A stretch of DNA of 7,152 nt from JBFKOL01 sp041628815 (GTDB lineage: Bacteria > Bacteroidota > Bacteroidia > Chitinophagales > Saprospiraceae), in assembly GCA_041628815.1 (NCBI GenBank), contig JBFKOL010000226.1, forward strand, positions 1-7,152, in the 5' to 3' direction. Below are positions 1-6,201 of the stretch, piece after piece (the stretch's first letter is position 1; the number at the start of each line of letters is the position of its first letter). Both the position numbers and the translations under genes were made by a program. The notes under the pieces were generated by a model. That model was not told where the DNA came from, did not search any database, and worked only from the letters and a program-made list of their open reading frames with translations.

Positions 1-932
1 GCACCGAGATCAAAACCGAAACCAGCCTCCGTCACGACATAATCTGACAGCGAGAGACCCATCCTGGTGGCTATAATTGAATTGGTACCTTGGGCAATAT
101 TGGCAAATGGGCCACCGTGAATGATGGCCGGCGTTCCTTCCAGTGTCTGAACGAGATTCGGCTTGATGGCATCCTTCATCAAAGCCGCCATCGCTCCATT
201 CGCCTTGAGATCACGGGCATATACGGGGTCGCCACCGTAAGTCAATCCAACAAAAACATTACCGAACCTTCTTTTAAGGTCCTGGAGGTCGTCGGCGAGA
301 CATAAAATGGCCATGATTTCCGAGGCAGCGGTAATATCGAAACCTGTTTCACGGGGTATCCCGCTACCAGTACCTCCCAGCCCAACGACAATTTGCCGGA
401 GGGCACGGTCGTTCATGTCTACTACCCGCTTCCATTCTACCGTCCTTGGGTCTATACCCAGTGATCGCGACTTGCTCTGAATATTGTTATCGATCAACGC
501 CGAAAGAAGATTGTGAGCCTTTTCAATGGCTGCAAAATCACCAGTGAAATGAAGGTTAATGTCCTCCATGGGTAACACCTGCGAATACCCTCCTCCGGTA
601 GCTCCTCCTTTGATCCCAAATACGGGCCCCAGGGAAGGTTCGCGCAGAACAACCGTTGTGGCCATGTTTCGTCTGTTCATTGCCTGGCTCAACCCTATTG
701 AAACCGTAGTTTTACCTTCTCCGGCCGGGGTTGGGGAAATGGCCGAAACAAGGATAAGCTTCCCTTGGTGCACTTTATCATGGTCAACAAGATCAAGGGG
801 TAATTTAGCCTTATAGCGTCCGTAAAGCTCCAGCATATCACTGCTTACTCCAAGCATCTCAGCTATTTCAACGACCGGTTTTAGCTCAATTTTTCGGGCA
901 ATATCAATGTCTGTTGGCATATCAGGCGTCAT
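1..932 (-). CDS. fhs: Formate--tetrahydrofolate ligase, N-terminal part (cut by left edge)
   Basis: This enzyme joins formate to tetrahydrofolate using ATP, giving 10-formyl-tetrahydrofolate for purine synthesis and other one-carbon reactions in the cytoplasm. The 310 visible residues carry the family signatures in order: the ATP-binding loop TPAGEGKTT (about 68-76), REPSLGPVFGIKGG (97-110), PMEDINLHFTGD (121-132), PRETGFDITAASE (193-205), LEGTPAIIHGGPFANIA (264-280) and VVTEAGFGFDLG (299-310). The family is usually about 555 residues, so roughly 245 C-terminal residues lie beyond the left edge. The start at 932 is the most upstream ATG in frame; a second ATG at 920 (Met5) is equally possible and neither has a clear ribosome binding site. 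The usual FANIAHGCNS reads FANIAQGTNS here, which I take as a lineage variant. It is divergent from the DUF2141 gene. The family call is very secure. Confidence 0.97.
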   Translation of the reverse strand, partial: MTPDMPTDIDIARKIELKPVVEIAEMLGVSSDMLELYGRYKAKLPLDLVDHDKVHQGKLILVSAISPTPAGEGKTTVSIGLSQAMNRRNMATTVVLREPSLGPVFGIKGGATGGGYSQVLPMEDINLHFTGDFAAIEKAHNLLSALIDNNIQSKSRSLGIDPRTVEWKRVVDMNDRALRQIVVGLGGTGSGIPRETGFDITAASEIMAILCLADDLQDLKRRFGNVFVGLTYGGDPVYARDLKANGAMAALMKDAIKPNLVQTLEGTPAIIHGGPFANIAQGTNSIIATRMGLSLSDYVVTEAGFGFDLG

Positions 933-1105
933 TTGTATTTCGTTTACAATGGTAAGGAGATTTTTGACGTTTTGAGGGGCGCATTGATCTAATAATCACA
1001 TCCGTTCATCTAATGCAAGCAAGATAAAACAACCTTTGCACCAATTATTTCGTCATTGTGATGGTTCGACGATTGGAATAATACTAACATGCACAACCTA
1101 ATGCT
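933..1105. promoter_or_regulatory. Divergent intergenic region between fhs and the DUF2141 gene
   Basis: This 173-base spacer separates two divergently transcribed genes, so it should hold both promoters. I see no box fully matching TAnnTTTG for either gene. The nearest candidates are AACCTTTG at 1031-1038 on the plus strand and TATCTTG on the minus strand in the 1020s, both imperfect. A bulged inverted repeat (CCAAT at 1041-1045 with ATTGG at 1072-1076, and CGTC at 1051-1054 with GACG at 1068-1071) sits before the plus-strand gene. No RNA gene is evident. Confidence 0.4.
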
Positions 1106-1528
1106 ATGATCCATCTCTTTTACACCTTGATTTATAAGGTGACAGACGTAAAAAAGAAAAAATCAACAGGTGACTTGCGAGTCCAGATTGAAAATCTCGC
1201 AGCTGCTGGCGGTGCCATAAACGTAGCCTTGTTCCAACACGACTGGCTTACCCCTATGAGATGCGAGAATTTTCCAGTGTCCTTTATCACCCAAAATGCC
1301 GTTGTCATTGAGGATCTTCCTTACGGCAATTACGCTATCAGGGTTTTTCACGACAAAAATTGTAATGGTAAGCCCGACACTAACCAGTTTGGGTACATAA
1401 AAGAATCCATAGGCTATTCCGGTGACGGACACGCCAGAGATGCCATCCCTTCTCTTGATGCATGTACATTCACTTTTTCAGAAGACAACGACGTGGTGAA
1501 AATCAGGATGTGTACACCGCGAATGTGA
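1106..1528 (+). CDS. DUF2141 domain protein without an obvious signal peptide
   Basis: The 140-residue product has the typical length of DUF2141 proteins, small beta-rich and usually exported proteins of unknown function common in Bacteroidota and Proteobacteria. The core signature covers about residues 71-100: LPYGNYAIRVFHDKN, then CNGKPDTNQFGYIKE. It includes a D-x-N-x-N-G-x-x-D arrangement (Asp83, Asn85, Asn87, Asp91) that resembles a calcium-binding loop, with Cys86 where glycine is common. The mature-like domain starts near residue 21 (TGDLRVQIENL). The first 20 residues are the oddity: a short hydrophobic run is followed by KVTDVKKKK, the reverse of a signal peptide. The ORF is closed upstream by a stop at 1085-1087, so no longer start exists in frame; GTG at 1139 is an alternative. 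The gene converges on the serine hydrolase gene 42 bases away. The domain is secure; function and start are not. Confidence 0.85.
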   Translation: MIHLFYTLIYKVTDVKKKKSTGDLRVQIENLAAAGGAINVALFQHDWLTPMRCENFPVSFITQNAVVIEDLPYGNYAIRVFHDKNCNGKPDTNQFGYIKESIGYSGDGHARDAIPSLDACTFTFSEDNDVVKIRMCTPRM

Positions 1529-1570
1529 GGACAAAGTTGCTCCCATTGATGTTCTTCTGAGACCTCAAAC

Positions 1571-3106
1571 CTATTTGGGCAGGTAGCGCCCGGGTATTGG
1601 GAATTCGTCGGTTTCAGAATTCCAGAATATGTTCAACACCCACCAACGGTCACCATCGAAATGGAGCTGAATGCTGTTAATTCCTCTGGCAAAAGGTTGC
1701 GCATCGCTGCCTGATCGATACGACTCATAAGTGCTGAATCTGTGCATGACAGGACCATAAAGCTCCGAGGTACTGTGAATTTCCCTTTCAAAAAACCCGT
1801 TCTCCTCGAGCCATCTGCCAGACCTGGAAATATAGTCTTCCGGTGACATCCATACCGCTTCGAGTTGACCATCACCCGATTTCCTTACCGGAATCAATTT
1901 GCTGTCGGATGAGAAAAGATATCTGAACAGATTCCAATCTCTTGCCTGTCCCGCTTCTCCCGAGATTACTGCGTATAAAACCGAAACCAGGACATCGGGG
2001 TCACGTACGTAATGCGCATATTGATCTTCTTTTTTTAGTCTTTTTGGTTCTTTATCGGCGAGGATACTACCTATTCCTTCAGCTATTTCGGCCGTGAGTA
2101 AATTGGTCTTGTTGGTCAACAATACTACGAGTGTGCCGTTTTCAAGATTTCTTACAATTCTCGTACGAAAGCCGTTAAGGCTGCCACCATGCGACACTAC
2201 TTTTACTCCATTTGCTTCGAGAATTGACCACCCAAAACCGTAGGGAATTAGGGAACCATCGCTAAGGATGGCCTTTTGATACGCTCGTTCCATTGCAATT
2301 TGACCGACCAGTTTTCCATTGCTTAAGGCACGGTCCCATTTCAGTAGATCCTCCACCGTCGAATATATGCCCCCCGCTCCCGTGGTATAAATTTCATAAT
2401 CATCCAATATACCAAAAGGCGTATGGCCTACGGCCCGATTAGGTCTGGCAGGTTCTTTTTCATCCGCCACCCATGTATCCTTCATTTGCAACGGGGTGAA
2501 AATATGCTTGCTGCAAAATTCCGCAAATGACACACCCGATACCTTCTCGACGATCATCGCAAGAAGGACATAGGCTCCATTTGAATAGTTGTATTTAGTC
2601 CCCGGTTCAAAATCTGGATCGGCCTGATTGATCAGGGCTAACAATACATCGTGGTTTGTCAATCCCGGTCGGTATATGCCCAGGGCGTAATGGTTTGCTA
2701 TACCCGAAGTGTGCTGCATCATTTGACGTATCGTCGCCTTCGTGGCATAGGCAGGAAATTTTGGGAAATAGCTCGAAAGCACATCATCAAAAGACAGCAT
2801 TCCCTTGGCCTCGAGCATCATGATGGCCATAGTGGTAAACTGCTTGGACACAGAAGCGAGATAAAATGGCGTAGATAGTTCAAGATTTCGTTTGTTTTTG
2901 AAATCGGCGTATCCAAAAGCATCCTTATAAATTACCTGGCCATCTTTGGCCACCAGGATACAACCGTTAAATAGACCGTCTTTATGTAGATCTTGTAAAA
3001 AGGCATCTATGTTGCTTTTTGGTGAGTCAAGTGACGGATTTTGGCCAGAAGCTGGGGCACATGCTAAGATAAAGGCGATTATCAGGAGGAAGGGGGTTCG
3101 CATCAT
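1571..3106 (-). CDS. Secreted serine hydrolase (beta-lactamase/PBP4* family) with C-terminal NTF2-like domain
   Basis: The 511-residue protein starts with a hydrophobic export signal (residues about 2-20), with cleavage likely after Ala-Ser-Gly21; ILAC at 13-16 is a weaker lipobox alternative. The catalytic domain (about 30-345) has all three motifs of the class C beta-lactamase/DD-peptidase/esterase fold: SVSK with nucleophile Ser85 and Lys88, YSN at 174-176, and HGG at 306-308 in the KTG position. Such enzymes cleave peptidoglycan peptides, beta-lactams, esters or D-amino-acid peptides; the substrate cannot be read from the sequence, and it should not be taken as a resistance gene. After a charged linker (about 350-362), residues 365-500 form a second domain resembling stand-alone exported NTF2-like proteins, with DPDVLVSVLYAVISGEAGQ, FFEREIH, FSTYESYRS, PFARGINSIQLHFDGDRWW and IFW. 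ATG at 3103 (Met2) is an alternative start. The hydrolase call is very secure; the second-domain call rests on motif memory. Confidence 0.93.
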   Translation of the reverse strand: MMRTPFLLIIAFILACAPASGQNPSLDSPKSNIDAFLQDLHKDGLFNGCILVAKDGQVIYKDAFGYADFKNKRNLELSTPFYLASVSKQFTTMAIMMLEAKGMLSFDDVLSSYFPKFPAYATKATIRQMMQHTSGIANHYALGIYRPGLTNHDVLLALINQADPDFEPGTKYNYSNGAYVLLAMIVEKVSGVSFAEFCSKHIFTPLQMKDTWVADEKEPARPNRAVGHTPFGILDDYEIYTTGAGGIYSTVEDLLKWDRALSNGKLVGQIAMERAYQKAILSDGSLIPYGFGWSILEANGVKVVSHGGSLNGFRTRIVRNLENGTLVVLLTNKTNLLTAEIAEGIGSILADKEPKRLKKEDQYAHYVRDPDVLVSVLYAVISGEAGQARDWNLFRYLFSSDSKLIPVRKSGDGQLEAVWMSPEDYISRSGRWLEENGFFEREIHSTSELYGPVMHRFSTYESYRSGSDAQPFARGINSIQLHFDGDRWWVLNIFWNSETDEFPIPGRYLPK

Positions 3107-3134
3107 GACTTGTAGATTTGAATGATAAAGGCCG

Positions 3135-3142
3135 GAAAGATA
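3135..3142 (-). promoter_or_regulatory. Possible -7 promoter box for the serine hydrolase gene
   Basis: The minus strand reads TATCTTTC, seven of eight positions of the Bacteroidota -7 consensus TAnnTTTG, and lies 28 bases before the hydrolase start. No clear TTG element is present at the expected distance upstream, so this is only a candidate. Confidence 0.3.
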
Positions 3143-3218
3143 GACCAGATCAGGGAATTAGCGAGATGAATTCTTCCCTCAAACGTTTATTCGCCCTTGT
3201 CTGGCTGTAAGACCATTA

Positions 3219-3704
3219 TTAACGAAGGTTTAAGGCAGGTTTTAATTCACCGCGGTGGCAGGTAGTACAGTTGATTGCCGGCTGTTCGCTTGAAAGGTAT
3301 TCTATGTTGGCCAGCAGTTGGGCATTGATGGTACCTACCATCTTCCACATTTCACGAGTTACTTTTTTGGTATCTTTTTCGTCACTGGACCAGTCATCGG
3401 GGTTGTGACAATGGGTACAATCTACACCCAGTGAGTTGTTAAAAGCCATCTGCATTATTAAAGGTACCCTGCCGGCGGGAAATCCCTTCATGATCTCTAT
3501 GTTCTCAAATACCTCTTCAGCCGGTTCATTTTCTCTCCCGGAAATACTTTCACTGATTTCTGCAATCGCAGCTTCTACATCGAAAATGCTATCGAGGCTC
3601 ACCTGTTGCACATGCAAGTTTTCACCCGGACCGGTATTACTGTCCCCTTGAAACCCCAAATAAATAACTGCACTGCCCAATAGAGATATAACCAGTATTT
3701 TCAT
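3219..3704 (-). CDS. Di-haem c-type cytochrome, reaction-centre cytochrome (CytoC_RC) family-like
   Basis: The 161-residue protein has two covalent haem sites, CTHCH at 96-100 and CTTCH at 146-150, with proximal His100 and His150. An N-terminal hydrophobic stretch (about 2-18) indicates export to the periplasm as a signal peptide or membrane anchor, where c-type haem is attached. The pattern PAEEVFENIEIMKGFPAG, then LGVDCTHCH, WSSDEKDTKKVTREMWKMV, IN and CTTCHRG-x-x-KP matches the short two-haem relatives of the photosynthetic reaction-centre cytochrome subunit, which occur widely in non-phototrophic Bacteroidota and Acidobacteriota. By analogy, axial methionines are likely Met84 or Met86 for haem 1 and Met119 or Met122 for haem 2 (inference). 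Residues about 20-60 are acidic and low in complexity, like a linker. The partner is unknown; no oxidase or dehydrogenase gene is adjacent. It stands 112 bases upstream of the hydrolase gene on the same strand and is probably transcribed separately. Confidence 0.9.
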   Translation of the reverse strand: MKILVISLLGSAVIYLGFQGDSNTGPGENLHVQQVSLDSIFDVEAAIAEISESISGRENEPAEEVFENIEIMKGFPAGRVPLIMQMAFNNSLGVDCTHCHNPDDWSSDEKDTKKVTREMWKMVGTINAQLLANIEYLSSEQPAINCTTCHRGELKPALNLR

Positions 3705-3716
3705 GACATTCTTTTA

Positions 3717-3748
3717 GCAAAAGATAGGAATTTAAAGAACAACAACAG
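3717..3748 (-). promoter_or_regulatory. Possible promoter for the cytochrome c gene
   Basis: The minus strand reads TATCTTTTGC at 3726-3717, close to TAnnTTTG but with one extra T. A TTG repeat lies at 3748-3740, about the right distance upstream for the -33 TTG element of Bacteroidota. The box ends only 12 bases before the start codon, so the leader would be very short. Confidence 0.4.
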
Positions 3749-3774
3749 ACAGTCTCTAATCCGCTATTGGACGA

Positions 3775-3792
3775 ATGTCTTTGTGCAGACAT
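3775..3792. repeat. Small inverted repeat downstream of ddl
   Basis: ATGTCT (3775-3780) and AGACAT (3787-3792) form a perfect 6-base-pair stem with a 6-base loop, 12 bases past the ddl stop codon. There is no following run of T on the minus strand, so a Rho-independent terminator is not well supported. It may be a weak 3'-end hairpin or chance. Confidence 0.3.
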
Positions 3793-3803
3793 GCATTGGC
3801 GAA

Positions 3804-4913
3804 TTAATCCAAGGGAGGAACAGAAGACTTGAGCTGGTTGAGTGCAGCATGTTCTTCTAGGGCCAATTGTATCAACTGGTCGATGAGTTCCTCATTGCTT
3901 TTTCCAGAAAGTTCCCACAATTTGGGATACATACTGATCTTGGTAAAACCGGGGATGGTATTGACCTCATTGATAATGAGCCTGTCGTCGTCGCTCAAGA
4001 ACATATCCACCCGCGCCATCCCACGGCATTCGAGGACTTCGTAGGTTCTTCGCGAAAGATCTTGAACAGATGCAATTTGAGATTCCGTGAGTTTTGCAGG
4101 CATTTCCAGGATGGCGCCCACTTCGTCAATGTATTTGGCTTCGTATGAGTAAAAGCCATCTCTGGGTATGATTTCACCTGGAATGGAAGTCTCTATTCTG
4201 TCATTGCCAAGTACGGCGCATTCGATTTCCCTGCCGACGATGGCCTCTTCAATGATTACCTTCTGATCGTATTGAAACGCAAGGTTTATGGCTCGTCGGT
4301 ATTCGTCGTCATTCCGGACTTTTGAAATGCCCACAGAGGAACCCAAATTGGCAGGTTTGACAAAAAGTACAGAACCCAGCCGTAAGCGGGCCGTCTCATA
4401 ATCTACTTTTGATCGACTGCGCCTGTGGAGGGTAATAAAGTCCGCTATGGGAATACCCGCATCTCTTAAAAGTCGTTTCATTACTTCCTTGTCCATACCC
4501 ACTGCGCTTCCAAGAATGCCTGATCCCACACACGGGAGATTGGCAAGTTTTGCCAAACCCTGGATGGCTCCATCTTCACCATAAGTACCGTGAAGCACGG
4601 GAAAGAGGACATCAATATGGCCCAACTTTTCGTCACTTCCGACATCCTGCATGTAGTGATCGCCCGAATTTTGAGAAAATAAAACTTCCTTGGATCTATC
4701 GGTCAAGGCAATTTTTTTTGGATCATCAGACTGAAAAAGAGCCAAACTTTCTTGCTGGTAATACCACTTCCCGTCCTTGCTTATTCCGATAAGAACAGCT
4801 TCATACTTTTTTGCATCGAGCGAACGTATGACATTTTGTGCCGACAATAATGAAATTTCGTGTTCGGCCGATCGTCCACCGAATAAAATAGCCACCCTTA
4901 TTTTCGAGCTCAT
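3804..4913 (-). CDS. ddl: D-alanine--D-alanine ligase
   Basis: This cytoplasmic ATP-grasp enzyme makes the D-Ala-D-Ala dipeptide that MurF adds to the peptidoglycan precursor. The 369 residues show the complete family: FGGRSAEHEISLLSAQNV (11-28; Glu19 likely matches catalytic Glu15 of E. coli DdlB), HGTYGEDGAIQGL (108-120), CVGSGILGSAVGMDKEVMK (128-146), the ATP-binding segment FVKPANLGSSVGISK (184-198), the omega loop FYSYEAKY (254-261), and the metal-binding INEVNTIPGFTKISMYP (314-330; Glu316, Asn318). Tyr261 at the end of the omega loop is the residue that marks D-Ala-D-Ala rather than D-Ala-D-lactate ligases, which have Phe there. The length is nearer E. coli DdlA (about 364) than the short DdlB form (about 306), owing to an insert around residues 48-98. 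It lies outside any mur/fts cluster, with an AT-rich spacer upstream, and probably has its own promoter. Very secure. Confidence 0.97.
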   Translation of the reverse strand: MSSKIRVAILFGGRSAEHEISLLSAQNVIRSLDAKKYEAVLIGISKDGKWYYQQESLALFQSDDPKKIALTDRSKEVLFSQNSGDHYMQDVGSDEKLGHIDVLFPVLHGTYGEDGAIQGLAKLANLPCVGSGILGSAVGMDKEVMKRLLRDAGIPIADFITLHRRSRSKVDYETARLRLGSVLFVKPANLGSSVGISKVRNDDEYRRAINLAFQYDQKVIIEEAIVGREIECAVLGNDRIETSIPGEIIPRDGFYSYEAKYIDEVGAILEMPAKLTESQIASVQDLSRRTYEVLECRGMARVDMFLSDDDRLIINEVNTIPGFTKISMYPKLWELSGKSNEELIDQLIQLALEEHAALNQLKSSVPPLD

Positions 4914-4927
4914 GGCTTGAGTTTTAC

Positions 4928-4935
4928 CAAAATTA
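4928..4935 (-). promoter_or_regulatory. Possible -7 promoter box for ddl
   Basis: The minus strand reads TAATTTTG, an exact match to TAnnTTTG, ending 15 bases before the ddl start codon and preceded by a strongly AT-rich stretch (4936-4999). No good TTG element is seen at the expected spacing, and AT-rich DNA yields such boxes by chance. Confidence 0.35.
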
Positions 4936-4970
4936 TTATGAAATATTAGAAAAAAGTATAATATGATAAG

Positions 4971-4989
4971 AAAATCAATAATTGATTTT
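4971..4989. repeat. Perfect AT-rich inverted repeat between the methyltransferase gene and ddl
   Basis: AAAATCAAT (4971-4979) and ATTGATTTT (4981-4989) are perfect inverted copies around a single central base, 10 bases beyond the methyltransferase stop codon. As RNA it would give a weak hairpin ending in U residues, so it might serve as a poor terminator for that gene. As DNA it could be a dyad-symmetric protein site upstream of ddl. The stem is almost only A and T, so chance is also possible. Confidence 0.35.
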
Positions 4990-4999
4990 TAAATCGATC

Positions 5000-5686
5000 T
5001 TATTTTATGGCGGAAAGCAAGGTCCAGAAACCCTGTTGCCATGGTATACTGATTTCTCTAAAGCCCGCTTCCCTAAGCCAGGATACCTGATCCGTATATA
5101 GGTCAGGTCTGTCAAAGGCATCATAATGTTCCATCAACCATTCCCACTTAGAGGTATCTTCATAGTTGGAGAGAACAAAAGACTTCCAGTCATCCAACAA
5201 TTTCCAATGCCCGGGATGGGATTTACTGATCATTAAGTCAGCCATGAGTAACCTTCCTTGCAAGGTCAGCGAACGATGGCACTCTTTGAAAATTTGTTTT
5301 TTATCTGAGCTTTCGAGGTGGTGAAAGCTGAAACTCGCAATGATTAAATCATAATGGGACGGTTTGAATTCAAATTGGCTAAAGAATCCAAGAAAATAAG
5401 CCACATCCATACCGGCGAAACGATTGCGGCACAGTTGAATCATCTCTGGTGAGGCATCCACCAAAGTATACCTCGCTTTCGGAAAACGCATCATCAAACG
5501 TCGGGTAGCATTGCCATTTCCACAACCCAGGTCGAGGATATTTTCAACATTCAAATCCGGTGACAGGCAACTACTAAGGTTGCTGATCAAGTCCTTGTAA
5601 AAAGGAACACACCTCATCATATCCGAGGTATAGTCGGAAGAAAACTGATCAAATTCTCGATCTATGGTTTCCCGTACACCCATCAT
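5000..5686 (-). CDS. Class I SAM-dependent methyltransferase, substrate unknown
   Basis: The 228-residue cytoplasmic protein has the Rossmann-type methyltransferase core. Motif I is ILDLGCGNGN (50-59), the acidic residue after strand 2 is Asp77 in YTLVDASPEMI, motif IV is YDLIIASFSFHHLE (112-125), and the following strand is GRLLMADLMIS (144-154). The C-terminal part (HYDAFDRPD, then VSWLREAGF near 201-209, then a Trp-containing last strand) matches the end of the methyltransferase-25/12 group, in which HY-x-x-D-R-P and WL-x-x-AGF recur. This group includes tRNA wobble-uridine and small-molecule enzymes, and the substrate cannot be deduced here. The segment 160-190 is rich in Trp and Tyr and may form a substrate lid. 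The start is a double ATG (5686 or 5683). The lipoprotein gene lies 57 bases upstream on the same strand and may be co-transcribed, with no evident functional link. Confidence 0.92.
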   Translation of the reverse strand: MMGVRETIDREFDQFSSDYTSDMMRCVPFYKDLISNLSSCLSPDLNVENILDLGCGNGNATRRLMMRFPKARYTLVDASPEMIQLCRNRFAGMDVAYFLGFFSQFEFKPSHYDLIIASFSFHHLESSDKKQIFKECHRSLTLQGRLLMADLMISKSHPGHWKLLDDWKSFVLSNYEDTSKWEWLMEHYDAFDRPDLYTDQVSWLREAGFREISIPWQQGFWTLLSAIK

Positions 5687-5743
5687 TCAGGCATATAAGT
5701 CCCTAAGATAGCACAAGAAGTTGTCCGATACTCCTTGATTTGC

Positions 5744-6067
5744 TCAGCAAGCGAATTGATCGATGGCTTGTTCCGCAGCATCGAGTTCCGCGTCAAACCG
5801 TTGGCGCGTAGTACCGTTAAACGCACAGTTCCTGTAGGGGCGCAATGCGTCAAGATAAGCCCGATAGGCATTCTTTAGTGCATTGCAATTGGATGAAGAT
5901 GGATCCGAAGAATATGCGATTGCGGCATCGGAGATTGCATCAAATTCAGCTCTTAGTTCAAACTCAAAATTGCTGCCATCACAATCAGACGGGGCATCAT
6001 CACCACAAGAGAAAAAGAAAAAGAGGAGCAGAATCAATGCTGCGAGATGATATCTTTTGGAGGGCAT
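5744..6067 (-). CDS. Small cysteine-rich lipoprotein of unknown function
   Basis: The 107-residue product opens with a lipoprotein signal: a basic start (Lys4, Arg5), a hydrophobic core rich in Leu and Phe (about 8-19), and Ser20-Cys21 followed by Gly-Asp-Asp. Cys21 should be lipidated by signal peptidase II processing. The acidic GDD after the cysteine fits Bacteroidota lipoproteins and may direct export to the cell surface (inference). The mature part (about 86 residues) looks mainly alpha-helical and Ala-rich, with four further cysteines at 29, 61, 81 and 107. Cys107 is the very last residue. An even number of cysteines in an exported protein suggests two disulfides tying a helical hairpin. 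I recognise no family. It is divergent from the oxidoreductase gene and 57 bases upstream of the methyltransferase gene. The export signal and clean ORF make it a credible gene. Confidence 0.8.
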   Translation of the reverse strand: MPSKRYHLAALILLLFFFFSCGDDAPSDCDGSNFEFELRAEFDAISDAAIAYSSDPSSSNCNALKNAYRAYLDALRPYRNCAFNGTTRQRFDAELDAAEQAIDQFAC

Positions 6068-6201
6068 AGGCAGTTGTTTAATTCTAAAGTCCTTCTAAAT
6101 TAACGCTTAAAATTATGCCGTGCATTTCAACATTTCTTTTTTATGTAATCCCTTCCCGTTCATTTGTATTTTTGCAATCCTAAAATTTAAATCAAAACAG
6201 T
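6068..6201. promoter_or_regulatory. Divergent intergenic region between the lipoprotein and oxidoreductase genes
   Basis: This 134-base AT-rich spacer must supply promoters in both directions. The plus-strand box is listed separately. On the minus strand only seven-of-eight matches to TAnnTTTG are seen (TAATTTTA and TAATTTAG within about 6093-6115). No hairpin or RNA gene is apparent. Confidence 0.45.
6167..6174 (+). promoter_or_regulatory. -7 promoter box for the oxidoreductase gene
   Basis: TATTTTTG followed by C matches the Bacteroidota -7 consensus TAnnTTTG exactly and lies 27 bases before the ATG, giving a short leader of about 15-20 bases. The -33 TTG element is not clear at the usual distance; only T-rich sequence is there. 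This is the best promoter candidate in the window. Confidence 0.55.

Noticed and set aside
90..816. Two plus-strand reading frames (90-305 and 559-816) opposite fhs
   Set aside because: They lie antisense to a strongly conserved enzyme gene, and their translations have no domain character.
1031..1038. AACCTTTG as a -7 box for the DUF2141 gene
   Set aside because: The first consensus base is wrong, no TTG element lies upstream, and it is over 65 bases from the start codon.
1163..1432. Minus-strand frame opposite the DUF2141 gene
   Set aside because: The plus-strand product carries a clear conserved signature, so this is its antisense shadow.
1529..1570. Bidirectional terminator between the convergent genes
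   Set aside because: Only a 5-base inverted match (TGAGG with CCTCA) with a long loop and no T-run is present.
1633..2878. Short frames within the hydrolase gene (1633-1875 minus, 2651-2878 plus)
   Set aside because: The 511-residue hydrolase frame has intact catalytic motifs through this region; the short frames show none.
1571..3106. Beta-lactam resistance gene
   Set aside because: The SxxK/YxN/HxG set is shared by many esterases and peptidases. The KTG position is HGG and the extra domain is atypical, so resistance cannot be claimed.
3436..4792. Short frames overlapping the cytochrome and ddl genes, including 3867-4148 plus and 3995-4177 minus
   Set aside because: They are overlaps of two well-supported genes and their translations lack recognisable features.
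5683..6069. Frames 5683-5871 (minus) and 5845-6069 (plus) over the lipoprotein gene
   Set aside because: The lipoprotein frame has a full signal and lipobox. The plus-strand frame is His/Arg/Lys-rich, as expected from reading such a gene backwards.
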